Assembly (NCBI RefSeq): GCF_018860805.1
Contig: NZ_JAHKQR010000011.1
Span: 1,398,740 to 1,462,739 of the forward strand
DNA length: 64,000 bases
Reading direction: 5' to 3'
Origin: Aestuariibacter sp. A3R04
Lineage (GTDB): Bacteria > Pseudomonadota > Gammaproteobacteria > Enterobacterales > Alteromonadaceae
Below are positions 25,655-34,847 of the stretch, piece by piece. The notes under the pieces were generated by a model. The model was not told the DNA's origin, ran no database searches, and saw only the letters and a program-made list of their open reading frames with translations. Each line of letters opens with the position of its first letter. The stretch's first letter is position 1. The position numbers and the translations under genes are program-made.

Positions 25655-27082
25655 GTGGCGTGGCCGCAAATAGTTTGCTGCTCTTTTTTTCTCTGCGCGG
25701 CATCGTTTCTGACAGCATGCGGAAGTGGCGGTGCATCGACAGCAAATCCCCACTCACGACCGGTTAACCAAAACCCTCCAACAAGTAACACGTGTAGCGG
25801 TAAAGTTCATCCCGTTGTAGCTGTAAGCGGGAGTGATAACAGCTTGCCTGAGTACCCAACGACACTCGCTATTGATGGCGATACATTTGTGCAATCCCGG
25901 TGGGCATTTAGTGGTGATGACGGACAATTATTACTAGACCTTGGGAGCGAAAAAAACGTGGGGGCTCTGGCCATTAAGTGGTTTGAAAGCACCCGACAAA
26001 GTAACCGCTTTACAATCGATTTGGCCACCAATACTGATTCGTGGCTTCCGGTCAGTGAAACTTTATCATCAAGCACACAACAGGGCGGTTTTGAGCTTTA
26101 TCCAATAACTGAAAGCCAAGCCCGTTATGTTCGCATCTCAGTCGATGGTGACAGCGAAGCCGCCGGCATCGTTGAAGTGGAAGTCTATGAATGCCAGGCA
26201 CAAACAGGAAAATTTACCCTTACTCTCCCCTCTGAAACTGGCATAGAACTCAATGATTGGTATTTAAGTATTCCCATTGACGAAGACGAGAACGGTCGCT
26301 CTGATAGTATTTCAGAAACCGTGCTTGCTAATGGCTATGCCCATTCTGATTTCTTCTACGCCAGTGCCGACGGCGGCATAGTCATGCGCTCACCGTCTTA
26401 CGGATACAAAACATCACAAAATACCCAATATGTTCGTGTTGAACTCAGAGAAATGCTCAGGCGGGGCAACACGGCCATATCCACTCAGGGAGTGAACAAA
26501 AACAACTGGGTATTTGGTAGTACTGCCGCCCAGGCACAACAGCAGGCTGGCGGTGTCGACGGTAACTTACATGTTTCCATGGCGGTTAATGAAGTTACCA
26601 CCAGCGGTGAAAACTACCAGATTGGTCGCGTTATCATCGGCCAGATCCACGCCAATGACGACGAACCCATTCGACTTTATTATCGCAAATTACCAAACAA
26701 TGAAAGAGGGTCGGTGTACTTTGCTCACGAGAGCAGGGGAACAGACGGCAACGGTGATAATATTGAAACTTATGTAGAAATGATTGGAAGCCGTGCCAAT
26801 GATGCCTCAAACCCATCTGATGGCATCGCCCTTGATGAGCGCTTCGATTATCACATTTCAGTAGATGACAATTTGCTTACGGTAACCATAAGCCGCAACG
26901 GCAAAGAAGACGTTGTCGCCCATTACGACATGGCAGATAGTGGTTACGACGATAGCGGTCAGTACCAGTATTTTAAAGTAGGTGTTTATCACGTAAACAA
27001 TTCAAGCGACCCGGATGAATTTGCTCAAGCCACGTTTTACACAATACGCAATAGCCATACTGGCTATATATTTAGCGAATAA
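25655..27082 (+). CDS. PL7 alginate lyase lipoprotein with N-terminal F5/8-type (CBM32-like) domain
   Basis: Exported alginate lyase. A lipoprotein signal (lipobox LTAC) is followed by a carbohydrate-binding discoidin-like domain (about residues 45-180) and a polysaccharide lyase family 7 catalytic domain (about 190-475). PL7 motifs are present: RVELREML, IGQIHA and YFKVGVYHVN, supplying the catalytic Arg, Gln/His and Tyr. It cleaves alginate by beta-elimination at the cell surface. The start is uncertain. The GTG at 25655 has no ribosome binding site and leaves a signal lacking positive residues. Ten codons upstream, an in-frame ATT at 25625 has AGGTGA at 5-base spacing and gives MNKKSPLPK before the hydrophobic stretch, a far better signal peptide. 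Confidence 0.9.
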   Translation: MAWPQIVCCSFFLCAASFLTACGSGGASTANPHSRPVNQNPPTSNTCSGKVHPVVAVSGSDNSLPEYPTTLAIDGDTFVQSRWAFSGDDGQLLLDLGSEKNVGALAIKWFESTRQSNRFTIDLATNTDSWLPVSETLSSSTQQGGFELYPITESQARYVRISVDGDSEAAGIVEVEVYECQAQTGKFTLTLPSETGIELNDWYLSIPIDEDENGRSDSISETVLANGYAHSDFFYASADGGIVMRSPSYGYKTSQNTQYVRVELREMLRRGNTAISTQGVNKNNWVFGSTAAQAQQQAGGVDGNLHVSMAVNEVTTSGENYQIGRVIIGQIHANDDEPIRLYYRKLPNNERGSVYFAHESRGTDGNGDNIETYVEMIGSRANDASNPSDGIALDERFDYHISVDDNLLTVTISRNGKEDVVAHYDMADSGYDDSGQYQYFKVGVYHVNNSSDPDEFAQATFYTIRNSHTGYIFSE

Positions 27083-27090
27083 CAAGACAT

Positions 27091-27121
27091 AAAAAAACCT
27101 GCCACTTTATGTGGCAGGCTT
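27091..27121. terminator. Bidirectional terminator between alginate lyases
   Basis: An A-tract, CCTGCCAC (27098-27105), a 5-base loop and GTGGCAGG (27111-27118). It sits between the two convergent PL7 genes and can serve both. Confidence 0.8.
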
Positions 27122-27134
27122 GGTAAGACAATCC

Positions 27135-28118
27135 TCAATGCTCGTATTGAAGATGGTAGAAAGTGGCCTGCACGTAGTCTCGTTTATCGCCGCTGTTATT
27201 TTGATTGTATACACCCGCTTTAAAATACATATATTGGTGCCCCCCGAAGTAGCCACTTTCTGACATATCATAAGACTTAGTCACATTCGCTTTACCTGTT
27301 CTTATCAACGTGACATGCAATACATTGTTTTCAACAGTAATTTTGTAACTAAATGGTTCATTCAGTGCAATACCGTCTTCAGGATCCGGTATTGTGTGTG
27401 AACGAGACCCGATCAAATTCACCCACACATCGTCTCCGCCGTTAATTTCGTGGGCAAAATACACTGACCCTCTTTCATTGTTTGGTAGCTTGCGATAATA
27501 AAGTCGAATGGGTTCGTCGTCGGTGGCGTGGATCTGGCCAATAATGACTCGCCCTACTTTTTTTTCATCGCCAGTTACAGATACACGATTCACGGCCAAT
27601 GTCGCCTCCAGGCTTCCTTCAACTGCGCCCGCTTTGCGCCGCAAGGAGCTATGTGCACCGCTGAACACCCAATTGTTTTCAGTGATTCCCTGGGTGTTAA
27701 TTCGAGCATTGCCACGCCTTAACATTTGCCTTAATTCAGTACGGGCATATTTGGTATTCTTCGACGTTTTCGCTCCCACGTTGGGACAAGCGAAAACCAT
27801 TCCACCATCACTCGCAGTGTAAAATAAAGGCTTGACTTCGAACTGGTTACTTAGCGGCTTTTCATAAACCAAATCGGCTTTACCGTCTTTATTCACGTCT
27901 GTGGGCAAGGTTAAACTCCATCCCAATAGATCAAAGTTCTCACTGGGCGCACTATTGGGGTTTAACAAATCAGGATTGCCTAACAGCACGCCATCTGCTA
28001 ACGCCTGGTGAGAGGCGGCAGACAATATGGAAGTCTGTTCTTCTCCCTTGCTATTTGAAGCAAACAAAATTGTAGCTACAAGGGAAAAGCGAATTGCGTA
28101 GGGAATCATACTTCTCAT
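27135..28118 (-). CDS. PL7 alginate lyase (single domain, secreted)
   Basis: A 327-residue secreted alginate lyase. A signal peptide (1-24) and a linker precede a PL7 domain (about 60-325) with RTELRQML, IGQIHA and YFKAGVYNQN motifs. It lacks the carbohydrate-binding domain and lipobox of its convergent neighbour, so one enzyme is probably anchored and this one released or periplasmic. The two share a nearly identical block (IGQIHA to VYFAHE), high also at DNA level, indicating duplication or gene conversion. A LacI-type half-conserved operator lies 40-53 bases upstream, suggesting sugar-linked control. Confidence 0.92.
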   Translation of the reverse strand: MRSMIPYAIRFSLVATILFASNSKGEEQTSILSAASHQALADGVLLGNPDLLNPNSAPSENFDLLGWSLTLPTDVNKDGKADLVYEKPLSNQFEVKPLFYTASDGGMVFACPNVGAKTSKNTKYARTELRQMLRRGNARINTQGITENNWVFSGAHSSLRRKAGAVEGSLEATLAVNRVSVTGDEKKVGRVIIGQIHATDDEPIRLYYRKLPNNERGSVYFAHEINGGDDVWVNLIGSRSHTIPDPEDGIALNEPFSYKITVENNVLHVTLIRTGKANVTKSYDMSESGYFGGHQYMYFKAGVYNQNNSGDKRDYVQATFYHLQYEH

Positions 28119-28157
28119 TGGTCATCCAATTTGGTAACAGGGATTTCAAAAAAACGT

Positions 28158-28171
28158 TTTAACCGATTACA
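28158..28171. promoter_or_regulatory. LacI-type operator-like site upstream of alginate lyase
   Basis: On the minus strand TGTAATCGGTTAAA matches the TGNAANCGNTTNCA consensus except for one base near the end. It is weaker than the two sites at 17.7-17.9 kb, but well placed upstream of the PL7 gene. Confidence 0.4.
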
Positions 28172-28288
28172 AAGACCAAATCAACAAGTCATTTACAAAC
28201 TGGACAAGCGCCAATACTCCTTTCGCTTTTTTGGGCAAAAAAAACAGACATGCACTAACCGTGGATGCCTGATTTATCGAATTGCCTT

Positions 28289-29560
28289 TTATGCTTTATC
28301 AAGCGCTTGAGAAACATCAGCAATAATGTCGTCTATGTGTTCAATTCCCACAGAAATTCGCACCAAATCCTCGCTCACACCGGCTTTTTCCAGCTCTTCA
28401 CTATTCAATTGCCTATGCGTGGTTGACGCCGGGTGGCATGCCAGCGACTTTGCATCACCTATGTTTACAAGGCGCAAAATCATTTCAAGCGCATCAATAA
28501 ATCGACTGCATGCTTCTAGGCCACCTGAAATACCGAAACTCAAAATGCCTGATGCTCTCCCCCCTGTCACTTTCTGACAATTTTCAAAGTGCGGACTGAT
28601 CGGCAACCCGGCGTAATTTACCCATTGAACCTTTGGATGCTTTTCCAAATACTCAGCCAGTTTCTGAGCGTTCTCGCAGTGCCTGTCCATGCGTAACCCC
28701 AGTGTTTCCAAACCCTGCATAATCTGAAAAGAATTCATTGGAGAAATAGCAGCACCAGTATTGCGAAGCGGCACCACGCGACAACGTCCGATATAGGCAG
28801 CCTCTCCCAACGCCTCGGTATAAACCACATCATGATACGACGGATCCGGCTCATTCATGACTGGAAAACGGGTTTTATTTGCGACCCAATCAAACTTTCC
28901 TGAGTCAACAATAATGCCACCAATTGAAGTACCGTGACCGCCCATATATTTTGTCAGCGAATGCACAACTATGTCAGCACCCAACTCGAAAGGACGGCAC
29001 AAATACGGTGTTGCAACGGTATTATCAACGATAACGGGCACTCCGTGGCGATGTGCGATCTCTGATAAGCGTTGAATATCTACTACATTGCCCGCAGGGT
29101 TGCCAATTGATTCACAAAAAACAGCTTTGGTTTTATCGTCGATTGCAGCTTCAAAGCCATCAAAATCGTCAAACGATACCATCTTTACGTCTACGCCCTG
29201 GCGAGGAAACGAATGGGCGAATAAATTGTAAGTACCGCCGTAAAGCTGGCTGGTACTCACAATGTTATCACCCACTTCAGTGAGACATTGTATTGCATAA
29301 GTGATAGCAGCCATACCCGATGATACAGCCAAAGCGCCAATTCCGCCTTCCATCGCCGCAACCCGTTTTTCAAGCACGTCTGTGGTTGGGTTCATAATTC
29401 GCGTATAGATATTTCCCGGCACGGCCAAATTGAATAAATCAGCACCGTGCTGAGTATCGTCAAAGGTATAAGAGGTAGTCTGGTAAATGGGTACCGCCGC
29501 AGCCTTCGTCGTTTCCTCAGATTTGTATCCTTCGTGCAGCGCTATAGATTCAAGTTTCAT
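28289..29560 (-). CDS. metY: O-acetylhomoserine (thiol)-lyase / aminocarboxypropyltransferase
   Basis: A PLP enzyme of 423 residues in the Cys/Met metabolism family. It makes homocysteine from O-acetylhomoserine and sulfide. Typical segments: IYTRIMNPTTDVLEKRVAA, SSGMAAI, SQLYGGTYNLF and the PLP lysine in HSLTKYMGGHG. The length (about 425-430) is that of MetY rather than MetB/MetC (about 385-400). I placed the start at the ATG at 29560 (MKLESIALH), where GAGA lies at suitable distance; an upstream ATG at 29572 adds four residues. It is monocistronic. No SAM riboswitch or MetJ box was recognised upstream. Confidence 0.9.
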   Translation of the reverse strand: MKLESIALHEGYKSEETTKAAAVPIYQTTSYTFDDTQHGADLFNLAVPGNIYTRIMNPTTDVLEKRVAAMEGGIGALAVSSGMAAITYAIQCLTEVGDNIVSTSQLYGGTYNLFAHSFPRQGVDVKMVSFDDFDGFEAAIDDKTKAVFCESIGNPAGNVVDIQRLSEIAHRHGVPVIVDNTVATPYLCRPFELGADIVVHSLTKYMGGHGTSIGGIIVDSGKFDWVANKTRFPVMNEPDPSYHDVVYTEALGEAAYIGRCRVVPLRNTGAAISPMNSFQIMQGLETLGLRMDRHCENAQKLAEYLEKHPKVQWVNYAGLPISPHFENCQKVTGGRASGILSFGISGGLEACSRFIDALEMILRLVNIGDAKSLACHPASTTHRQLNSEELEKAGVSEDLVRISVGIEHIDDIIADVSQALDKA

Positions 29561-29846
29561 CGTCATTCTCATTGTAAAAAAAGCGTTTAAACAGTTGTTA
29601 CTTCGTATTTGTGACTCGGAACATCACTCATGGCAATGCAGCACCAATACGACAGATTGGGACAAATGCTTTCTTTTTTGTCTTCCAGGCAGAACTGTGC
29701 GAAAACATTCTCCTAAACCTTACCATCTTTGCGAAAAAAAGCACTCTCAAACAAGTAGGCTAGCAAATTGAATCGACGAGAAAAAATGTGGGGGAGGTAA
29801 AGAAGCGACTACAAAGACTGAACGATTTTTCTTTGCGAAGCGGTTT

Positions 29847-29894
29847 ACTCATTCCGGCCCTTGGCTATAGGACCTGGGACTCCCCGGAATGAGT
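29847..29894. repeat. Long hairpin, possible dispersed intergenic repeat
   Basis: ACTCATTCCGG (29847-29857) pairs with CCGGAATGAGT (29884-29894) around a 26-base GC-rich loop. There is no T-run. Hairpins of the TCATTCCGG type are common as dispersed intergenic repeats in proteobacteria. It lies after the DUF3718 gene end. The rest of 29561-29915 shows nothing I can name. Confidence 0.5.
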
Positions 29895-29915
29895 GAACAC
29901 TGGCATCAGTAGCTA

Positions 29916-30251
29916 TTACTTAGCGACATCAACACTAACAATATAGTTTCCGCTTTCGTATGAACCGTTAGTGATATAGGCATTAATGCTGTCTGAGTTT
30001 TCACCGTACTGTGCTACAAATTCTACCAACGGGATACCATTGCAACTGATTTCGCTTTCAACAAAACGCTTATCTACGCCAGCGTCTTTCATGGCATCGC
30101 GCAATTTAAATTTACTGCCACTTGCCGCAGATAAACAAATTTTAGTTGTCGCCGAATCATCTGAGCCAATCAGTTGGGGCGAAGCCGATACACCAGCAGC
30201 TAAACCAAAAGATACACCTACAATTGCCATTACTTTAGTGATTACGTTCAT
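29916..30251 (-). CDS. Small exported DUF3718-family protein
   Basis: A 111-residue exported protein. Signal peptide 1-24 ends GVSAS. The mature part has two Cys (KICLSAASG and SEISCNGIPLVEFVAQYG) that may form a disulfide; the CNGIPL motif and size fit DUF3718, common in Alteromonadales and of unknown function. I chose the ATG at 30251 because AAGGA lies 7 bases upstream; the ATG at 30257 would be too close to it. It is transcribed alone. The 391 bases upstream to the next gene have only weak open frames. Confidence 0.75.
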   Translation of the reverse strand: MNVITKVMAIVGVSFGLAAGVSASPQLIGSDDSATTKICLSAASGSKFKLRDAMKDAGVDKRFVESEISCNGIPLVEFVAQYGENSDSINAYITNGSYESGNYIVSVDVAK

Positions 30252-30642
30252 TTTCATTTCCTTTTAAACTAAACAGTGAGATAAGCATGTTGCTTAATTT
30301 TCATAGAGCAACAGGAATGCCAACTTTTAAATCAATTTAAAATCAATAAGTTAAAAAATTTTATTGCGCTTTCGCAAAATGCGATTAGTCAAAATGAAAA
30401 AGAGAGTGGTTTAAAATGCCATTTTTTGGTGTATAAATTAATTCTGTGATTTTTTCTTTTTGCGTATCGCAAAAGTGGGAATTCATCGACAGACAAACCC
30501 ACCGGTTATACATCGACAAATTTCCGGTTAACAAAGTGATTACCTTGCAAACCGTATTGCAGGGTGGAGCAATGGGTGTGGTAAACAGCAACTAAGGCGA
30601 GTCAGCTGAAAAAAGCAGTGGCAGGTAGAACAGACTTCCTTA

Positions 30643-30858
30643 TTAAGAGCTTAGAACCAAAGGAGACTGCCCTTCAGCGTCATTTTTATTCTTCTCGATG
30701 TTGTGCCATACCTTCTCGTGGAAATAAAACGCAACGGTGTTAATTGCAGGCTCCACCAATGCCATTAAGCCTCCAATTAACACACTGCCAGTTAGCAAAT
30801 AGGCTACGGCAAATGCAACAGAAAAATGCATAACAGCAAAAGTAATCGTCTTTTTCAT
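30643..30858 (-). CDS. DUF2061 small membrane protein
   Basis: A 71-residue inner-membrane protein with two hydrophobic helices (about 5-25 and 28-48) and the DUF2061 ending FYFHEKVWHNIEK. Function is unknown. The ATG at 30858 is preceded by GAGAGAG; an upstream in-frame Met lacks a better site. A Fur-type box lies 29-43 bases upstream, covering the expected promoter, so the gene is probably iron-repressed. Confidence 0.85.
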   Translation of the reverse strand: MKKTITFAVMHFSVAFAVAYLLTGSVLIGGLMALVEPAINTVAFYFHEKVWHNIEKNKNDAEGQSPLVLSS

Positions 30859-30886
30859 GGTGCTCTCTCTCAAACAAAAACATTAA

Positions 30887-30901
30887 TGAGAATTATTATC
30901 A
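30887..30901. promoter_or_regulatory. Fur box upstream of DUF2061 gene
   Basis: TGAGAATTATTATCA is a 7-1-7 Fur motif with one mismatch to TGATAATNATTATCA. It is 29 bases before the DUF2061 start. The rest of the divergent spacer to 31164 shows no other motif I can name. Confidence 0.65.
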
Positions 30902-31164
30902 ATTAAAACCATAGGTGCAACGAGTCTTTTTCAATCAGGCTCATTAGAAAAACTGATTAATCTCATCATCGCTGTCTGGCGAGAAACAGAACATTGCCGA
31001 CAGCGAACAGCCGCATGCTCAAGAGAGCAAAATCATCACTCATTGCGATAAAAAAAGCTTATTTTGAGTATATTCATCTCACTATTAGTGGCTTTATCTT
31101 TCATTTTTTGCCACATTACGCCCGAGCCAATAACTAAATAAATAGTACTATTCAGGACACAATT

Positions 31165-33558
31165 ATGTTCACACAAGAAAAAACCACTTTTCGCCTGAGC
31201 GCTGTCAGTCTTGCCCTTATGGGCCTGCTGAGTTCAGGTGCTCATGCCCAGGACAACAACGCCTCTGAACAAGCGGTTGAAAAAATCATTGTTACCGCCA
31301 CTAAACGAGCCCAATCCATTGATGAAATCCCCTTCTCAATTAACGCGCAGACACAGCGGGATTTTGAACGCAGTGGCGCAGGCAATCTGGAAGACGTCGC
31401 CAGAAACGTTGCCAGTGTGGCAATTCAGAATCTAGGGCCTGGCCAAAGCCAGGTATCCATGCGCGGTGTGTCGGCCGGTCAAATTGTGCGTGACCAACCT
31501 GGCGTAAAAGAGCAGGTTGGCGTTTATCTCGATGAGAGTGTTATATCACTTTCCCTGTTCACGCCAGACTTGGATTTGTTCGATTTGAGCCGAATTGAAA
31601 CACTCCGCGGGCCTCAAGGCACATTGTTCGGCTCGGGATCAATTGGCGGTACATTGCGCTACATCACCAACCAGCCAGAACTGGATACGTTTGAAGGTAA
31701 ATTGGAAGCCAACCTTAACTCAGTAACGGATGGAGGTATGGGCGGCCATGTCAAAGGTATGGTGAATGTACCTATTAGCGATACCATAGCCATGCGCGCG
31801 GTGGTTTATCGTACTGACTACGCTGGTTTCATTGATGCCTACGGCCCAGAAGGAAGCGTTAAACAAGACGTCAATGACGGCGACAGAACAGGCGGCAGAG
31901 TCGCTTTTATTATTGCACCAAATGACAAACTCACCATTACGCCAAGAGTGATTTTTCAGGAATTGGAAACAAACGGTTTTAACCGGCAAGAAGCCTTTAA
32001 TATCTTCGCCAATCCGTACACGACAACCTGGCCAGCCAGACAACTCGGCGAGCGAGAGCAATACCTGCTGCTGGAAGAGGGGTTCTCTGACGATACATTC
32101 ATTGCAGATGTTACCGCGGAGTATCGGGCTGATATTGCAGATTTTACCTTCGTTTATAGCTACACCGACCGCGATATTTTGGTTAGCCGCGATGCCAGTG
32201 CCTTATCGGGGTCAGTCAGCATCGATTTAGGCTTTCCAGAAGAGGCTGTCACCCTGCCCTCGAACCTGCTGGACAGAACTGAAGTTGAACAGGATACCTT
32301 CGAACTTCGCGCTGCCTCGAAGGACGATGGCAATTTCGACTGGCTGGTTGGCGCTTTTTACTCTTCCACTGAACGCACTTACGACCAGTCGCTCCCCACG
32401 CCAGGCTACGACGCTTACACTGATGCCACTTTGGGTGAAGGCACTGCCGCAGCCGTCGCAAATGGCTTCGACGCTGATTCTCCCTACAACGCGTATTTGC
32501 CTTATGACTTAAAACAGTTGGCAGTATTTGGCGAAATAAACTATCAGTTTACAGACGATTTTAAAATGACGATGGGCTCTCGCTTCTACGATTACGAAGA
32601 AGAGCGTCAGTTTATTTCAGGTGGATTGTTTGCCAATGCTGATAATCAAACTGATGCCACCGAATCTGATGGTTTTACGTCAAGAGTAATCGGCCAGTAT
32701 ACATTAACTGAAAACGTCAACATTAACGCTCAGGTGTCACAGGGCTTCAGGTTAGGTGGGGTAAACGACCCCCTTAACCGCAGTTTGTGCTCCGCGCAAG
32801 ACGAAGCAATTTTTGGTTCATTTCAGGATTACGACGACGAAAAGCTCACAAACTACGAGTTGGGAATGAAGTCTTCAGGTAGGGGCTGGAGTGCCAACGT
32901 ATCAGCCTTCTACAACGACATTGAAGATTTACAGGTAACGCTCGACGCCGGCTCGTGTTCTTCTAGAGTATCTTTCAATGTCCCCGAAGCTCATACACAG
33001 GGAATTGAATTTGAGTTAACTCGTCAGTTCACCGAGCAGCTCTTTTTATCCCTTACCGGTAGTATTATTGAAGCTGAATTCGACTCAACAGTGGTAGATG
33101 GCAGCGGAGCCGTGTTAGGCGGCGTGGCTAAGGGTAACCGGTTGGCATCGGTCCCAGAAGAAAGCTTCGCCATTGCTTTTACCTATGACCTTGCATCGCC
33201 GCTGCTGTCATCCAACAGTAGCTACTTCCAGGGCTCTTACCAATATGTGGGAGATCGTATTACACAGCCAAGCGATCAGGTTGACGGTGCAGGGGTGTTT
33301 GTCTCCGGCTTGGCATTTGGTGGTGCCACGGGCACGGAAACCACCGAGCTTGATTTACTCCTGGATGCCTATGGCACACTTAACATGAGTTTTGGATTGA
33401 GCTACGACGATTACGAAATACTGGTATACGCCAACAACCTGTTTGATGAAAACGCACTACTCTCGTTCGACAGAGAACGTGGCGGCCGCGCCAGATTGGG
33501 CTTTACAGTGAATCAACCCAGAACCATTGGCGCTACATTCAGGTATTACTTCCAGTAG
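31165..33558 (+). CDS. TonB-dependent receptor
   Basis: A 797-residue outer-membrane receptor. The signal peptide is 1-28 (ends AHAQ). A TonB-box-like EKIIVTATKR near 39-48, a plug domain with IETLRGPQGTLFGSGSIGG (about 143-161) and a long barrel ending in an aromatic strand (TFRYYFQ) are visible. The type (short TonB box, no CarO-like extension) is that common in Alteromonas and sphingomonads for organic nutrients rather than siderophores; the ligand is unknown. A serine hydrolase of beta-lactamase fold follows in the same direction. No Fur box lies directly upstream of this start. Confidence 0.9.
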   Translation: MFTQEKTTFRLSAVSLALMGLLSSGAHAQDNNASEQAVEKIIVTATKRAQSIDEIPFSINAQTQRDFERSGAGNLEDVARNVASVAIQNLGPGQSQVSMRGVSAGQIVRDQPGVKEQVGVYLDESVISLSLFTPDLDLFDLSRIETLRGPQGTLFGSGSIGGTLRYITNQPELDTFEGKLEANLNSVTDGGMGGHVKGMVNVPISDTIAMRAVVYRTDYAGFIDAYGPEGSVKQDVNDGDRTGGRVAFIIAPNDKLTITPRVIFQELETNGFNRQEAFNIFANPYTTTWPARQLGEREQYLLLEEGFSDDTFIADVTAEYRADIADFTFVYSYTDRDILVSRDASALSGSVSIDLGFPEEAVTLPSNLLDRTEVEQDTFELRAASKDDGNFDWLVGAFYSSTERTYDQSLPTPGYDAYTDATLGEGTAAAVANGFDADSPYNAYLPYDLKQLAVFGEINYQFTDDFKMTMGSRFYDYEEERQFISGGLFANADNQTDATESDGFTSRVIGQYTLTENVNINAQVSQGFRLGGVNDPLNRSLCSAQDEAIFGSFQDYDDEKLTNYELGMKSSGRGWSANVSAFYNDIEDLQVTLDAGSCSSRVSFNVPEAHTQGIEFELTRQFTEQLFLSLTGSIIEAEFDSTVVDGSGAVLGGVAKGNRLASVPEESFAIAFTYDLASPLLSSNSSYFQGSYQYVGDRITQPSDQVDGAGVFVSGLAFGGATGTETTELDLLLDAYGTLNMSFGLSYDDYEILVYANNLFDENALLSFDRERGGRARLGFTVNQPRTIGATFRYYFQ

Positions 33559-33579
33559 TATTGACGGTTAATGACTTTC

Positions 33580-33609
33580 GCCCCCTTTTCACCGCGGTGT
33601 GAAGGGGGC
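33580..33609 (+). terminator. Strong hairpin after TonB receptor
   Basis: GCCCCCTTTTCAC (33580-33592) pairs with GTGTGAAGGGGGC (33597-33609). No T-run follows, so it may stabilise the 3' end or attenuate rather than fully terminate. Confidence 0.5.
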
Positions 33610-33641
33610 ATTACGTCGGACTGGTGGCACTGCCATTTACA

Positions 33642-34676
33642 ATGAGAACAACCGTGAAAAAGAACCAGAATAACAAAAAAATACTGTTAAAAGTGCTCAT
33701 CGCACTGGTGTTGACGTCTTCTGGAATTTACATATTTGCTCCCTGGCAGTTTGCATTATACTACCTAAAACCATTGCCTCTTTCCGTGGAAGACGAACTG
33801 GCCTTAGCGACAAAAAACGGTATTGACGGTATTATTGTCTATATTCAACAAGGTGATCAGCCCGCCAATGTCTATGCCGCTGGCTGGCACAATAAAGCAA
33901 AAGCCATTCCCGCTTTTCCGGATGCCTTGTTCAAGATTGCCAGTATTGCGAAACTCTATGACGCGGCAGCAGTTGCCAAACTTACCGCAGAAGGCAAGCT
34001 GGACCTTGATGCATCTTTGGCTTCCTATTTACCTGAGCTGAGCCTTCGAATAGAAAACGCCGATGCCATTACCCTTAGAATGATGGTTCAACATAGAAGT
34101 GGCATTCCAAACTTTACAGATCAGGATGGGTTTGACTGGGCAAAGAATGATCTGGATATCGACAAACTCGCCTTCGACAAACCAGCAGACTTTGCTCCCG
34201 GAACTGCTTATGCCTACTCAAACACGAATTATTTATTGCTTCAACGGGTAATGAACCGCGTGCTGGGGTACAACTACTTCACCTACATACAAAATAATAT
34301 TCTGCTCCCTCTAGACCTACATGACACCTATAATTCTGTGAATGCTGTGAACAGCAACCGGTTAATGAGTGGTTACTACGTTGGCTACAATGACGATTTC
34401 AAATACCTTGACCAAGGCTTCGTTTCCACGGCCCGAGATGTTGGTATTTTTCTCAAAGCGCTCAACGATGGCAGCCTTTTCACCGAAACGGAAATGCAGA
34501 TCTATCAGCAATTGTATGTGTTTGAACACACAGGCTGGGTATTAGGTTACTCAAGCATTGCCAGGTACGACAAAGAGACACAAACACTTGCGGTTCAGTT
34601 TACTAATACCACCGGTAACGACACCGTGCTGCTGACACAGCTCATCTACAACAGAATATTAAAAATAGTAAACTAA
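33642..34676 (+). CDS. Serine hydrolase of beta-lactamase (class C-like) family
   Basis: A 344-residue membrane-anchored or exported serine hydrolase. One N-terminal hydrophobic segment (about 14-34) follows a Lys-rich n-region. The beta-lactamase-fold motifs are SIAK (nucleophile Ser with Lys three on), YSN (Tyr-x-Asn) and a C-terminal strand HTGWVLG replacing KTG. Family members are esterases, D-peptidases or transpeptidase-like; true beta-lactamase activity is unlikely. I chose the ATG at 33642; an upstream GTG (33624) is possible. It is downstream of the TonB receptor and may process its ligand. Confidence 0.8.
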   Translation: MRTTVKKNQNNKKILLKVLIALVLTSSGIYIFAPWQFALYYLKPLPLSVEDELALATKNGIDGIIVYIQQGDQPANVYAAGWHNKAKAIPAFPDALFKIASIAKLYDAAAVAKLTAEGKLDLDASLASYLPELSLRIENADAITLRMMVQHRSGIPNFTDQDGFDWAKNDLDIDKLAFDKPADFAPGTAYAYSNTNYLLLQRVMNRVLGYNYFTYIQNNILLPLDLHDTYNSVNAVNSNRLMSGYYVGYNDDFKYLDQGFVSTARDVGIFLKALNDGSLFTETEMQIYQQLYVFEHTGWVLGYSSIARYDKETQTLAVQFTNTTGNDTVLLTQLIYNRILKIVN

Positions 34677-34847
34677 ATTTGTGTGTCATTTTCTGATAGG
34701 TATCGCTAAACCGTGTGGATGAGTCCGGACAACGGCGTTAATACGCTGCATTTTAAAGTGCTGACGCGCAGTATATCCCGTTGTACTTTATTCGACGTTC
34801 CATACAATATACGTTGACAATAGAAAACAAAACGACGAAGAACTCAC

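Noticed and set aside
29561-29846. SAM riboswitch or MetJ box upstream of metY
   Set aside because: No conserved riboswitch core and no tandem AGACGTCT-like boxes could be recognised.
30385-30591. Open frame of 68 codons on the minus strand
   Set aside because: No RBS, no recognisable domain and composition unlike neighbouring proteins; probably chance.
34700-34760. GGATGAGTCCGGAC segment considered as a hammerhead ribozyme core
   Set aside because: The other conserved core parts (CUGAUGA and GAAA) are not present in order.
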